A stretch of DNA of 64,000 nt from Cryptomeria japonica (lineage: Eukaryota > Streptophyta > Pinopsida > Cupressales > Cupressaceae), in NCBI RefSeq assembly GCF_030272615.1, contig NC_081409.1, forward strand, positions 206,029,546 to 206,093,545, in the 5' to 3' direction. Below are positions 63,230 through 64,000 of this stretch, in pieces. The notes under the pieces were generated by a model. It was not told the origin of the DNA. It did not search any database and saw only the letters and a program-made list of their open reading frames with translations. Position 1 is the stretch's first letter, and every line of letters starts with the position of its first letter. The translations under genes and the position numbers were made by a program.

Positions 63230-64000
63230 TGTAGACACCCAAAATTGTCCAGTCTAATTGAATAAATATTTTATTTATTTAATTATCTAAGCTTAATTCT
63301 TCTATTAATTAAATAAATCTTTATTTATTTAATTAATTCATTTATCCTCTTCTAGCCTTATTTCTCATTTAAATAAATTTATTTATTTATTTATTTAAAT
63401 TATCCTTTTCCTAAATTAAATAAATATCTTATTTATTTAATTGATCCCACTTCTTCTATTAATTAAATAAATTTTTATTTATTTAATTAATTCATTAACC
63501 TTTTCTACCCATGACACATGTCATTCATCTCTTAATTCCTACACTACCTACCCCCTTTCATTATTTTATTATTTCTTTTACCTACCCTCTAATCATAGCT
63601 AACCTCCTTTTACACCTCTCAATCTTATCCCTCCATTTCATATTGTGTCTTCTATATAAGGAGATGCTTCCTTCATTATCAAACCCTAACTACTTGATCA
63701 ATTGACTACACTACGATCCTACTTGCAACCACATTCTGTTCTTTGTTGAGCTCTTGTGCACATAAAATTTGAGAGAAAATATATCAAGCAAGATCAATGG
63801 AGATAGGAAGAATGGAGATCCAAATGCTATTGTACATGTGATGGTATAATCTTTGTGATTTCATTTGATTTGCATTGTCTTAGGTAATCTTCATATGTTA
63901 TGGTGGATCTTTGTTGTTGTTAGGCTAGGGTTTTGTGGTTGAATTCATTTAGCCTTTCAATATTGTTATTATTGTTATCCATTTTCACCATATACAATGA
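63230..64000. mobile_element. Start of an LTR retrotransposon terminal repeat (cut by window end)
   Basis: Homology with units 1 and 2 ends after ATGAG (63225-63229). The new sequence begins TGTAGACACCCAAAATTGTC, the TG form of an LTR end. It contains several inverted pairs built from ATTAAATAAAT and ATTTATTTAATT (63260-63500) and a TATA-like CTATATAAGG at about 63652-63661. At least 771 bases. The other end, its coding region and the second target copy lie outside the window. Confidence 0.65.

Overview
The window looks like nuclear DNA of a seed plant with a large, repeat-rich genome. A conifer or other gymnosperm is the best guess, but that is inference. The DNA is strongly AT-rich, the genes are spliced with GT-AG introns, and nested LTR and LINE retroelements with plant initiator-tRNA-Met primer sites fill most of the space. 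No tRNA, rRNA or CRISPR array was seen, and there is no bacterial-style gene organisation.

The backbone is a direct tandem segmental triplication: unit 1 (1 to about 26355, left end cut), unit 2 (about 26356 to 46905) and unit 3 (about 46906 to the right edge, cut). Each unit carries, on the minus strand, one complete four-exon gene for a secreted 517-residue pectate-lyase-like protein (740-2702, 27278-29239, 47826-49786). All three copies keep every splice site and have no internal stop. The proteins retain the RMPxxR and HVVNN signatures of polysaccharide lyase family 1. They have lost two acidic positions normally used for calcium, and they carry about 150 extra N-terminal residues I cannot assign.

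Upstream of each gene is a decayed multi-exon sequence (about 3780-5095 and equivalents), then non-coding DNA, then retroelements. Units 1 and 2 share an 8-kb LTR element on the minus strand (7590-15556; 34134-42154) with the same 5-base target duplication. It carries a gag-like protein with five zinc knuckles and a second long unknown ORF in place of pol. Unit 1 alone has a further 5976-base element (18437-24412) inserted inside an old 5'-truncated LINE. Unit 3 lacks the 8-kb element. It has instead a young, nearly intact Ty1/copia element (57421-62320) with one frameshift, the start of another LTR at 63230, and a 2.7-kb insertion about 175 bases upstream of its lyase gene.

The order of events read from the nesting is: LINE truncation and a 1.1-kb local duplication; the 8-kb LTR element; the split of units 1 and 2; then the unit-specific insertions (5976-base element, copia element, 2.7-kb insert). 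Unit 3 is the most diverged in intergenic DNA (roughly 8 percent in a hand-compared sample), yet lyase exon 3 encodes identical protein in copies 1 and 3. That points to strong constraint or gene conversion. The most unusual contents are the altered lyase family and the two retroelement families whose long non-pol ORFs share a layout: globular N-terminus, basic middle, coiled-coil C-terminus.
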